Shown here piece by piece: positions 17,299-24,529 of a stretch of DNA of 64,000 bases. The notes below the pieces were generated by a model, which saw only the letters and a program-made list of their open reading frames with translations, searched no databases and had not been told where the DNA came from. The first letter of the stretch is position 1. Each line of letters begins with the position of its first letter. The stretch lies in assembly GCA_964615795.1 (NCBI GenBank), contig CAZTQR010000008.1:1-64000 (forward strand). The letters run 5' to 3'. The position numbers were made by a program, and so were the translations under genes. Origin of the DNA: JADJAH01 sp964615795. Lineage in GTDB: Bacteria; Bacteroidota; Ignavibacteria; Tepidaquicellales; Tepidaquicellaceae.

Positions 17299-18339
17299 CT
17301 AACGCACACTCTTCTGACCTGCATTCTTCTGATTCATTGTGAGGAAATCAATGGACAGGAACTCTGCCGCATTCCTCCACAGAAGTTTCTCCATCAGATC
17401 CGCATCAGAGGGGAAAGTGGCTTCGATCAGTTTCCCCGGCAGGTGTTCACCCAGAGGAAAAGGATAGTCTGAACCGAGGACAATCTTCTCACTGCCTGCA
17501 AGCTCTGTAATATATTTCAGCGCTTTTGAATCGTGTACAAGGGAATCAAGCCAGAACCTGCCGAGATAATCGCGGGGATTTACTTTATTGTCAATTGCGA
17601 CAAGGTCCGGCCTGACCTTGAAGCCATGTTCAATTCTTCCCAGAGTGAAAGGAAATGATCCGCCGCCGTGCGCGAAACAAACTTTAAGCCGCGGAAACTT
17701 TTCAAATATCCCTCCGAAGATCATTGAGCAAACGGCAAGCGATGTTTCTGCAGGCATTCCCACAAGCCACGGGAGCCAGTATTTCTGCATCTTCTCTTTA
17801 CCCATCATATCCCACGGATGAACAAACACTGCCGCTTTCAAATCTTCAGCGGCTTCGTAGAACGGGTAAAGATTTTCATTATCAAGATTCCAGTCATTGA
17901 TGTGAGAACCTATCTCAACTCCTTTGAGTCCAAGCTGATTCACACATCTCTCAAGCTCCTTAACAGAAAGCTCCGGTGACTGAAGAGGGATGGTTCCAAG
18001 TCCCGCGAACCTGTCAGGCGCATTGTTAACGGCTTCGGCAATATGATCATTCAGGTATCTGCTCAGATCAAAAGTGTCTTCAGGCTTTGCCCAATAACTG
18101 AACATCACCGGAACTGTTGAGAGAACCTGCGTTGTAATACCGGCTGAATCGCATTCTGCAATTCGTTCATCCGTATCCCAGCAATTGGATTTGATTTCCC
18201 GGAACACTTTACCGTCAATCATCATTTTTGCACAGCACGGCTTGTAGTGGTCAAGCTGAACAAACCCTCCGTAGCCGTAGCGTTCTTTCAGATCTGGCCA
18301 GTCGCGGGGAAGAATGTGAGTATGTATGTCTATTTTCAA
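17299..18339 (-). CDS. 2-amino-3-carboxymuconate-6-semialdehyde decarboxylase (ACMSD)
   Basis: This amidohydrolase-superfamily enzyme decarboxylates ACMS to 2-aminomuconate semialdehyde, diverting it from spontaneous quinolinate formation. Zinc ligands are visible in DIHTHILP near the N-terminus, in the FVHPWD histidine and in the LGSDYPFP aspartate; FAHGGGSFPF supplies another active-site histidine. YGYGGFVQLDHY and WDTDERIAECD are characteristic of ACMSD. The frame is open to a GTG at 18408, but a TTG at 18339 yields the family-typical start MKIDIHTH and 346 residues, close to the normal 330-340. The HAAO gene making its substrate lies just upstream on the same strand. Confidence 0.92.
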   Translation of the reverse strand: MKIDIHTHILPRDWPDLKERYGYGGFVQLDHYKPCCAKMMIDGKVFREIKSNCWDTDERIAECDSAGITTQVLSTVPVMFSYWAKPEDTFDLSRYLNDHIAEAVNNAPDRFAGLGTIPLQSPELSVKELERCVNQLGLKGVEIGSHINDWNLDNENLYPFYEAAEDLKAAVFVHPWDMMGKEKMQKYWLPWLVGMPAETSLAVCSMIFGGIFEKFPRLKVCFAHGGGSFPFTLGRIEHGFKVRPDLVAIDNKVNPRDYLGRFWLDSLVHDSKALKYITELAGSEKIVLGSDYPFPLGEHLPGKLIEATFPSDADLMEKLLWRNAAEFLSIDFLTMNQKNAGQKSVR

Positions 18340-18532
18340 ATGAATGTCCGATTCGTTAGAAAAATTTGAAAGTATTTTATGAACTTCCCTTCCGGGGCCC
18401 GCTATCACAAACTAATTCTGCAGGTTACAGCCGATCAGCTTCCCATGAACAGTGGATCCGTACGTCAATGATCTGCTAAACAGATCATCACGGCAGGAAG
18501 AAGGCATTCATCGTCTGTGCTGTCCTGTATTG

Positions 18533-19054
18533 TCAGTTGAGCTTTGGCGGAGGCTGCATGACGTGCCCGCAATTACTGCAGGTTCTGAGCTCATCGGAAT
18601 TGTAAAACTCCTCAAGGAGCGGCGGAAGCTGAGTTACAATATTGGTAAGAGTAAAAAACTTTTCGTGCAGTTTATTGCCGCACTTTTCGCAGTACCATTG
18701 AAATCCGTCAAGCTCACTGTCAGTTCTCTTTCTTTCGATCACAAGGCCTACAGTGTTTGCCGGCCTTCTGGGGGAGTGAGGCGTTCTTGGAGGAACGTAG
18801 AAGATCTCGCCTTCCTTTATATCATAAATTTTCTGCTCGCCGTTTTCTACTATGCCCACTTGTATGTCTCCTTCAAGCTGATAGAAGAACTCAGGACCGT
18901 CCTGGAAGTGATAGTCCTTTCTCGAATTCGGACCGCCTACAACCATAACAATGAAATCACCGTCGTAAACGCATTTGTTGCCTACGGGTGGCTTCATCAG
19001 GTGGCGGTTCTCTTCAATCCACTTCTTGAAATTAATAGGGGGAAGCATGTTCAT
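18533..19054 (-). CDS. 3-hydroxyanthranilate 3,4-dioxygenase
   Basis: A 173-residue cupin dioxygenase that opens the ring of 3-hydroxyanthranilate to give ACMS. Iron ligands are in YHFQDGPEFFYQLEG (His and Glu) and RTPHSPRRP (His). The C-terminal half has the bacterial rubredoxin-like site with two CxxC pairs, CEKCGNKL and CSNCGHVM. Length and order match bacterial NbaC/HaaO enzymes. ACMSD, which uses its product, is the next gene downstream, and a Rid-family protein lies upstream, so these three probably act in one pathway. Confidence 0.95.
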   Translation of the reverse strand: MNMLPPINFKKWIEENRHLMKPPVGNKCVYDGDFIVMVVGGPNSRKDYHFQDGPEFFYQLEGDIQVGIVENGEQKIYDIKEGEIFYVPPRTPHSPRRPANTVGLVIERKRTDSELDGFQWYCEKCGNKLHEKFFTLTNIVTQLPPLLEEFYNSDELRTCSNCGHVMQPPPKLN

Positions 19055-19267
19055 CTCCTGTATTTGAATTTTGGAATTGCGCTAACTTAGCTATGAAGCC
19101 GAACAGTTAAAAGCTAAAAAGTTTGTGGCTGGCAGTTCCCTGTGCAAAGCTGATTCGCCGGATTAACACACTGACCGTCATTGCATCCTACAGAAGCAGG
19201 AATAAGATAATCAGTCATATACCGCTAAGCCAGAGTGTGTGTTGTTTATGAAAGTCCATAGCGAACC

Positions 19268-19663
19268 TTACTGACCGGGTATGACTGCCTCTGCTTCAAT
19301 CTCAACAAGCATAGCAGGATCAACAAGCGCGCTTATTCCAATAAGCGTTTGAGCAGGCTTGATCTCCCGGAAGAATTCGCCGTGTGCCTTTGCAACTTCC
19401 TCAAACCTGCTCATGTCTGTAAGATAGACTCTCACTCTCACCACATCTTCCAGTCTTGAGCCTGCCTGCTGAAGAACTCCCGATATCTTCTTAATTATTG
19501 TTACGGTTTGAAGATATGCATCTCCTTCGCCAATCAGCTTTCCATCCACAATTGCTGTTGTGCCGGAAACAAGTATCCTGTCTCCGTATCTGACAGCCCT
19601 GCTGTAGCCGACTTTCTCTTCCCATATCACGCCTGAAGAATACTTTGTAATTTCCTTCATCAT
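19268..19663 (-). CDS. RidA family protein (possible 2-aminomuconate deaminase)
   Basis: A 131-residue Rid/YjgF-family protein with a trimeric chorismate-mutase-like fold. Landmarks are YSRAVRYGDRILVSGTTA near the N-terminus, the VRVRVYLTDMSRFEEVAKAH helix, and a C-terminal PAMLVEIEAEAVIP segment. The canonical catalytic arginine of RidA enamine deaminases is expected around VRVRVY, where arginines are present. General RidA proteins hydrolyse reactive enamines, but a related family includes 2-aminomuconate deaminase. With HAAO and ACMSD next to it, that pathway-specific role is attractive but unproven. Confidence 0.85.
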   Translation of the reverse strand: MMKEITKYSSGVIWEEKVGYSRAVRYGDRILVSGTTAIVDGKLIGEGDAYLQTVTIIKKISGVLQQAGSRLEDVVRVRVYLTDMSRFEEVAKAHGEFFREIKPAQTLIGISALVDPAMLVEIEAEAVIPGQ

Positions 19664-19757
19664 TTTTTTGTGTCAATATATTTCCTGAAGCCGAACAAAA
19701 ATATGCATGACCGAATGAACTTTGCGCCGGTTAGAGAGGCCGTCCGTAAATGAAGAA

Positions 19758-19784
19758 AGGGGTTGCCCGTTACGGACAACCCCT
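19758..19784 (-). terminator. Terminator after the multiheme cytochrome operon
   Basis: AGGGGTTG at 19758-19765 and CAACCCCT at 19777-19784 form an 8-bp stem that extends inward imperfectly. On the minus strand it is followed by a short pyrimidine-rich run (TTTCTTC). It lies about 30 bases after the stop of the 7-haem lipoprotein gene, the last gene of the cytochrome cluster. Confidence 0.7.
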
Positions 19785-19812
19785 ACTAGGTCTTTAGTTC
19801 ATACTTGCTGAA

Positions 19813-20697
19813 CTATCTGTTAAAGTTAACTTCTCCGTTGATGTGCTTTGACTTGTCAATAATATCTCCTGCTGTATTCATGACCTGGTTATGGCACAGG
19901 TAACAGTCGTTAAGCGTCCAGTATGAGAAGTGCGGTGAAATGTAAACACCGTTTGGCTTTGGGTTCGGGTTCTGAGTAGCCGGATCTCCGTGGCATGTGC
20001 CGCAATAGACCGATGAAGGCTGGACCCAGTCGGCAACTGCGTTCAGATTTCCGTTCTTGAATGTTCCGTGGCAGTAGCTGTTTGAGCACTTTGCATCTGC
20101 TCTGTTCCATCCGGGATCTGGAGTAATGCCTCCTCCTATGGAGTTCCTTGCCAGCGAGCCAAACACGACTTCGGCAATACCGTCGGGGTTTGAACCTATG
20201 TGTGCCGAATCATTGAATGAAGTCAGCTCCTGATGACATTCATAGCATTCGACCTTTGCGCTCCATTTGGTTGAATCAAGGTGCGCGGCGTGAACACCGA
20301 CACCGATATATGATGTGTTTGTTTGACCGTTCAGCGCTTTCGGAGGATTTGACTTACCGTTGCCTCCGTGGCAGAGAGAACAATTTTCAGGTCCGCCGGC
20401 AGTATTGTGGCAGGTCAGGCAGCTTGAACCGGTATTTCCCCCGGCATAGTCATTTCCGTGGCACTGTCTGCATGCTTCAAGATTCCAGAGCTTGTTGTTA
20501 TTTATGTAAGTTCCGTGAAAACCTGATGATCCGGGAGTGGCAAATCCCTGCTGATGGACACCGGGTTCTGTATTCACGGTAAGGTCAGAGACCGTGTCGC
20601 TGCATCCGGCATATACAAGCGCCAGACTAAGTGCTGCAAAGAATGAACTGTAAAATAACTTCATTCCGCCGTTGATGATCTTGTTTAATGTTTTCAT
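19813..20697 (-). CDS. Heptahaem c-type cytochrome lipoprotein
   Basis: A 294-residue protein with seven haem c sites: six CX2CH (CRQCH, CLTCH, CSLCH, CYECH, CGTCH, CYLCH) and one CX4CH (CSNSYCH). The signal peptide ends in a lipobox (SLALVYAGC), so the protein should be lipid-anchored, probably to the outer membrane. The CX4CH plus WVQPS/YCGTCHG pattern resembles CxxxxCH/CxxCH-type cytochromes of Geobacter. The ATG at 20697 overlaps the upstream stop as ATGA; ATG at 20664 is an alternative. Next to the 14-haem cytochrome and barrel, it is the best candidate for the exterior or outer-leaflet cytochrome of a conduit. Confidence 0.88.
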   Translation of the reverse strand: MKTLNKIINGGMKLFYSSFFAALSLALVYAGCSDTVSDLTVNTEPGVHQQGFATPGSSGFHGTYINNNKLWNLEACRQCHGNDYAGGNTGSSCLTCHNTAGGPENCSLCHGGNGKSNPPKALNGQTNTSYIGVGVHAAHLDSTKWSAKVECYECHQELTSFNDSAHIGSNPDGIAEVVFGSLARNSIGGGITPDPGWNRADAKCSNSYCHGTFKNGNLNAVADWVQPSSVYCGTCHGDPATQNPNPKPNGVYISPHFSYWTLNDCYLCHNQVMNTAGDIIDKSKHINGEVNFNR

Positions 20698-21950
20698 CTT
20701 CCTTGTCCTCCATGGCAGTAACCGCAGAACCCGACACCGTTGATCCCGTTTGGCCTTGCATTCGGATCAGTGTGGCAAACGTAGCAGTTAGCCGTGCTTG
20801 TTGTGTGCCAGTAACCGTTTTCATCACTCATGAAACCGGGTTCATGCGTTCTCGGGTTTGTCCCTTTGATGCCGTCATTATCATAATGGCACTTCAGGCA
20901 AACCGGATCGGCTCCCTGAACATCATGGCATGACTGGCATTTCTCAATATCGCGCCTTGCAATGTCAGCATGAAGGCCGCCTCCCGTATTGACTCCAAGA
21001 GTTACGAAGTTAGGCTGGCTGTGAGATTTCGGAACAGCTCCGGTAAGCATTTCTCCGCCTGTCTGATGACATGAAGCACAGAAATTTACCGGGTCATGGC
21101 ATGTATTGCATTCAAATGATTTCTGCCCCGCATCAAGTCCGTGTGTGAGTCTGTAATTCAGATCGTGAGCAGTAGTTAGTTTCTGAAGGTCTTCCCTGTC
21201 GATTCTCTGAGCGCCGTCTCTGTTGTAGTAGGGCACATAGAAATTACCGGCTTCATTCTTTCCGGTATGAGACTTCGGACTGTGACATACCTGACAGAAG
21301 TTATCGCTGTGGCACATCATGCAGTTCTTGTTGGATGTAGACACACCGGCAACAGTTGTGTGCTCGTTAAGGAAGTTCGGCCTGTCGTGATCTTTCGGAA
21401 CGAGTCCCGTAAGATCAGTATGGCATGCGGCGCATTCGCTCGTAGCCTTCTTGTCATTATGACATGTGTAGCAGGATTCCATGTTTGGAAATCCTGAAGC
21501 CGCTTGTCCCGAAAACTTTACCTTGTCAAGATCCTTATGACAGTCGGTGCACTGCTTCATTGAGGCATGGTCTTTGTGAGAGAAGATCAGGCCGTTGTCA
21601 GATGCCCGGAGTTTCTTGTACACATTGTCATAGTGGCACAGGTTGCACTCCTTCTCATTATTAACGTCATGGCATGCTTCGCATTCCTTTTTCCCGGGGT
21701 TCAGATTGTCCTTTGCGGACATTGAATTCTTCGCTTTGACGTGACAATCTTCACACTTGATCTCCGCGTCAACGGTATGAAGTTTGTGATCGAATTTTAT
21801 GATCTTGCTGTTATCGAACCGTTTTTGATCCGAAACATACACGCCTGCACCGTTACCTTCGGAATTCCTGCCGCCCGGAAAATACGCAGTGGTGGCGAGG
21901 AACAGCGAGATGCATAAAGCGAAGGCAATATAGAACTTAATCATCTTCAT
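20694..21950 (-). CDS. 14-haem c-type cytochrome
   Basis: The sequence holds 14 CX2CH motifs spread over about 400 residues, with many additional histidines suited to bis-His ligation (for example FSHKDHA, FDHKLH). A signal peptide is present (MIKFYIAFALCISLFLATTA) without a lipobox, so the protein is soluble in the periplasm or exported. The frame starts at 21965 as an ATGA overlap with the barrel gene, but a GGAGG at 21955-21959 sits just upstream of ATG at 21950 (and 21944), which is chosen. Its position between the barrel and the 7-haem lipoprotein suggests it passes through or docks on the barrel. Confidence 0.9.
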   Translation of the reverse strand: MKMIKFYIAFALCISLFLATTAYFPGGRNSEGNGAGVYVSDQKRFDNSKIIKFDHKLHTVDAEIKCEDCHVKAKNSMSAKDNLNPGKKECEACHDVNNEKECNLCHYDNVYKKLRASDNGLIFSHKDHASMKQCTDCHKDLDKVKFSGQAASGFPNMESCYTCHNDKKATSECAACHTDLTGLVPKDHDRPNFLNEHTTVAGVSTSNKNCMMCHSDNFCQVCHSPKSHTGKNEAGNFYVPYYNRDGAQRIDREDLQKLTTAHDLNYRLTHGLDAGQKSFECNTCHDPVNFCASCHQTGGEMLTGAVPKSHSQPNFVTLGVNTGGGLHADIARRDIEKCQSCHDVQGADPVCLKCHYDNDGIKGTNPRTHEPGFMSDENGYWHTTSTANCYVCHTDPNARPNGINGVGFCGYCHGGQGR

Positions 21951-21961
21951 ATTTCCTCCGG

Positions 21962-23248
21962 TCATTTATTAAGGTTGCTGAATAGCCAGTAGCTGAATCC
22001 CACAAGAAGCCTGGTATCATAACTGTACTGTCTGTTTGTGATGAGTTGTCCCTGTGCATCTATTGCAAACTGCCTGCTTGGCCTGTAGGTAAGGCCAAGT
22101 GTTGCCCCGAAGGCATTGTACTTGTCCTGCTCGATACTCCCCTCGTAGTAGCTGGAGTAATTGAGAGAAGCAGTTCCGGAAAGAATCTCCCTTATGAACT
22201 GGTATGCTCCGTAGGCGCTGAATCCGTTGGAGTTGCCTGCTTCGCCGGAGTAACCAATATAGCTTGCACCAAAACTCGGGCCTCCGACTCCGATCTGATA
22301 CCGCAATGAATTGGCATCAGTAAAGATCACATCAGCGATCTTGCCGTAAATGTTCAATCCGCTTTTGAACTGATAGTTGACAGATCCTTCTATCTCCTGA
22401 TATGCTTTGTGTTCAAAAGTCCAGAAGATAGAATTGAAGCTTATAAGCGGTTCTCTGTAGAGGTAGCCCGCAGTAAATCTTAACGGACCCGTGCCATATC
22501 CCGCATTCAATTCGCCTTTGTAAACGAGTTCTCTGTTTATGTCGTAATAGAGTTTGCCGTAAACGTTGAATGCCTGTTTATATGCGTAATTGAAATCGAC
22601 ACCTGCAAGCGTGAACATCTTGTCATCCGGTTCAATTTCGATTTCGGTGGTATTGAAGATCGAATCGAGCCTGGGTGCCGCATAGCTCTTCTGATTTTTG
22701 TGTTTATCCATATAGCTGAGATTGGCAACGAGTCCCTGCGTGCCGTAGTAGCCGAAGTTGGCGCCAAGGAGGAAGTCGTTACCGAGCGAGCCGTAGTTCT
22801 TGAAGTCATATGCCGCCGGAGTATTGAACCCGCCGTAAGCGGTGAACTGATATTCCTTTTTTTTGCCTGCCTTGAACTTAAGCAGGACACCGTCCAGAGG
22901 TCCTTTGCCCACGCCGGCATATATATACTGTCTTCCAAGCTTCAGGTCCATCATACCGAACAGGTCAGAACCTTTGATGTAAGCATTGTACAGAGTGAAC
23001 TCAAATCCCCTGTCTATCTTATTTGAGAGATCTTCCCCGGCCTGCATCCATGTATTGAAGCTCCATTTTCCGCCGTTGATATCAAACGAAGCGTTTTGGT
23101 ATCCACGGATATGATTTGTTGAAATGCCGATGCTGTCAGCTCTTTCCCAGGTATAGAAGAACGAATTGAGTCTCATGTTCACGCTTTGGGAAAAAAGCGG
23201 AGCAGTAAAGGCAGTCATTGCAGCAATCAGTAAACAAATCTGTTTCAT
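21962..23248 (-). CDS. Outer-membrane beta-barrel (putative porin of a porin-cytochrome conduit)
   Basis: A 428-residue protein with a signal peptide (ICLLIAAMTAFTAPLFSQ) and then amphipathic strands with aromatic girdles to the end (RLLVGFSYWLFSNLNK). It has no haem motif. Features such as KLGRQYIYAGVGKGPLDGV resemble strand-and-loop sequences of porins in electron-transfer clusters, but it is not an obvious MtrB. Its reading frame overlaps the following 14-haem cytochrome gene by four bases, a coupling that suggests stoichiometric synthesis. In this context it is best interpreted as the sheath through which haem proteins span the outer membrane. Confidence 0.75.
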   Translation of the reverse strand: MKQICLLIAAMTAFTAPLFSQSVNMRLNSFFYTWERADSIGISTNHIRGYQNASFDINGGKWSFNTWMQAGEDLSNKIDRGFEFTLYNAYIKGSDLFGMMDLKLGRQYIYAGVGKGPLDGVLLKFKAGKKKEYQFTAYGGFNTPAAYDFKNYGSLGNDFLLGANFGYYGTQGLVANLSYMDKHKNQKSYAAPRLDSIFNTTEIEIEPDDKMFTLAGVDFNYAYKQAFNVYGKLYYDINRELVYKGELNAGYGTGPLRFTAGYLYREPLISFNSIFWTFEHKAYQEIEGSVNYQFKSGLNIYGKIADVIFTDANSLRYQIGVGGPSFGASYIGYSGEAGNSNGFSAYGAYQFIREILSGTASLNYSSYYEGSIEQDKYNAFGATLGLTYRPSRQFAIDAQGQLITNRQYSYDTRLLVGFSYWLFSNLNK

Positions 23249-23256
23249 GATCTTTG

Positions 23257-23823
23257 CTATTTAGGTTTAGGATGAGCGATCATTTCCCACATTGGATCAA
23301 AATCAAACTCAAAGTATGTCGGGCTCTCCGGGTTATGGCAGTTGATGCAGAATTTTTCTTTCTCCATATGAACGATAAGGCCTTTTGCAGAAGACAGTTC
23401 AGGATCTTTCATGACTTCCAGTTTCCTGTATTCTGATCCCGGGCCGTGACAACTTTCACATTGAACACCCTGATAAAGGTCGAATGAGCCAAGGAATTCG
23501 GAATCGTTAAAGTCTCTGCCGAGAGTATGGCATTTGATGCAGTTTGGGGTTTCTGCGGCGGGGGTTATATAACCCCCGGCCTTTGCTATGCTGTCGGCTT
23601 TCGTTGTCTGCAAAGTCTGAAACGCTCTTGCATGCTTGGTTTCTTCCCAGATTCCGTACTGGTTTCCCTGCGCTTCAGACCTGTGGCATGAGCCTGCGCA
23701 GGTATTTGCGCCGACATACTTAAAATCGCTCTGCTTCTTTTCCGCCGAATTTCCGGAAATCAGAAACAGGAACATTGCCGCCATAGCGGTCAATGACAGC
23801 ATTATGCCGTGCGCTATCATCAT
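23257..23823 (-). CDS. Tetrahaem cytochrome c554-like protein (second paralogue)
   Basis: A 188-residue exported cytochrome with four haem sites. The first is an unusual CX3CH (CAGSCH) in the FKYVGANT context, followed by CIKCH, CESCH and CINCH. The spacing and the SKHA-like TKHARAF helix, GVQCESCHGPGSEY and HNPESPT match the cytochrome c554 family of periplasmic electron carriers. An N-terminal hydrophobic segment serves as signal or anchor. It aligns without gaps with the gene at 23888 over most of its length, so the two are tandem duplicates. A palindromic terminator-like element lies 29 bases before its start, and the barrel gene follows after 8 bases. Confidence 0.88.
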   Translation of the reverse strand: MMIAHGIMLSLTAMAAMFLFLISGNSAEKKQSDFKYVGANTCAGSCHRSEAQGNQYGIWEETKHARAFQTLQTTKADSIAKAGGYITPAAETPNCIKCHTLGRDFNDSEFLGSFDLYQGVQCESCHGPGSEYRKLEVMKDPELSSAKGLIVHMEKEKFCINCHNPESPTYFEFDFDPMWEMIAHPKPK

Positions 23824-23845
23824 GCCGGCTGATCTTTAGCTTTGC

Positions 23846-23880
23846 AAAAAAAGAGAGCCGGATTATATAATCCGGCTCTC
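23846..23880 (-). terminator. Palindromic terminator/attenuator between the c554 paralogues
   Basis: A perfect 28-bp palindrome at 23853-23880 (13-bp arms, 2-base centre) is followed on the minus strand by seven T residues, so it should terminate transcripts of the upstream c554 gene. The next gene starts only 29 bases later, leaving no room for a normal promoter. Partial readthrough is therefore likely. Its core GCCGGATTATATAATCCGGC recurs at 52689-52708. Confidence 0.9.
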
Positions 23881-23887
23881 AACAACC

Positions 23888-24466
23888 CTACTCCTCGCTT
23901 CCCGCAGGTTTCGGATGCTTTATCTTATCCCACATTTCGGCATAGTTGAATCCCTTGAATGTCGGACTCTCCGAATTATGGCAACCGGTGCAGAATGCTT
24001 CCCCTTCTGAATGCACGATCATCCCGTTCTCCTGTGCCTTCGCTTTGTCCTTCATGATCGAAAGCTTCTTGTACTCGGAACCGGGGCCGTGACACGTCTC
24101 ACACTGCACTCCCTGCGTCTTGTCAAATGTATCCTCAAGCTCCGCAGCGTTTATATCCTTCCCAAGCACATGGCACTTAAGACACTCGGGCGTTTCTGCC
24201 GCCGCAGTTGAAAATCCTTTGTCCTTCGCTATCTTGTCAGCTTCGGGAGTCTGCAGTGACTTGTATGCCTGCGCATGCTTTGATGACTGCCATATCTCCA
24301 GCTGATTGCCCTTTGCTTCACCCTTATGGCAGGCGCCTGTGCACTTATCTACACCTACATACTTGAAATCCCCTGCGCCTGAACTTACCGCGCTGTCTGA
24401 GGACATGTAGAAAATGAATGCTCCTGCTGCCAGGGCAAGCAATGCGAAATAGATCTTTTTCATCAA
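23888..24466 (-). CDS. Tetrahaem cytochrome c554-like protein (first paralogue)
   Basis: A 192-residue exported cytochrome with four haem sites: CX3CH (CTGACH) in FKYVGVDKCTGACH, then CLKCH, CETCH and CTGCH. The N-terminus is a signal sequence or anchor (MKKIYFALLALAAGAFIFYM). By eye roughly half its residues are identical to the gene at 23257, including GVQCETCHGPGSEYKK and the C-terminal KIKHPKP. It is probably a periplasmic shuttle between the membrane quinol-oxidising cytochromes and the outer-membrane conduit. It has a strong Shine-Dalgarno (AAGGAGAA, four bases before ATG), which fits high expression. Confidence 0.88.
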   Translation of the reverse strand: MMKKIYFALLALAAGAFIFYMSSDSAVSSGAGDFKYVGVDKCTGACHKGEAKGNQLEIWQSSKHAQAYKSLQTPEADKIAKDKGFSTAAAETPECLKCHVLGKDINAAELEDTFDKTQGVQCETCHGPGSEYKKLSIMKDKAKAQENGMIVHSEGEAFCTGCHNSESPTFKGFNYAEMWDKIKHPKPAGSEE

Positions 24467-24529
24467 GTTCTCCTTGAATTAATGTTTAATGTTTAAGTTA
24501 ATTGCATTTGTGAAATATGAAAGTCCTTT

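Noticed and set aside
18452..19090. Plus-strand ORF of 212 codons covering the HAAO gene
   Set aside because: HAAO on the minus strand has cupin ligands and zinc-like CxxC pairs. The opposing ORF is a shadow.
23560..23577. 18-bp palindrome GGGGGTTATATAACCCCC resembling the terminator core
   Set aside because: It lies inside the second c554 gene and encodes GGYITP, which aligns without insertion with the paralogue, so it is most likely a chance result of codons, not an inserted repeat.
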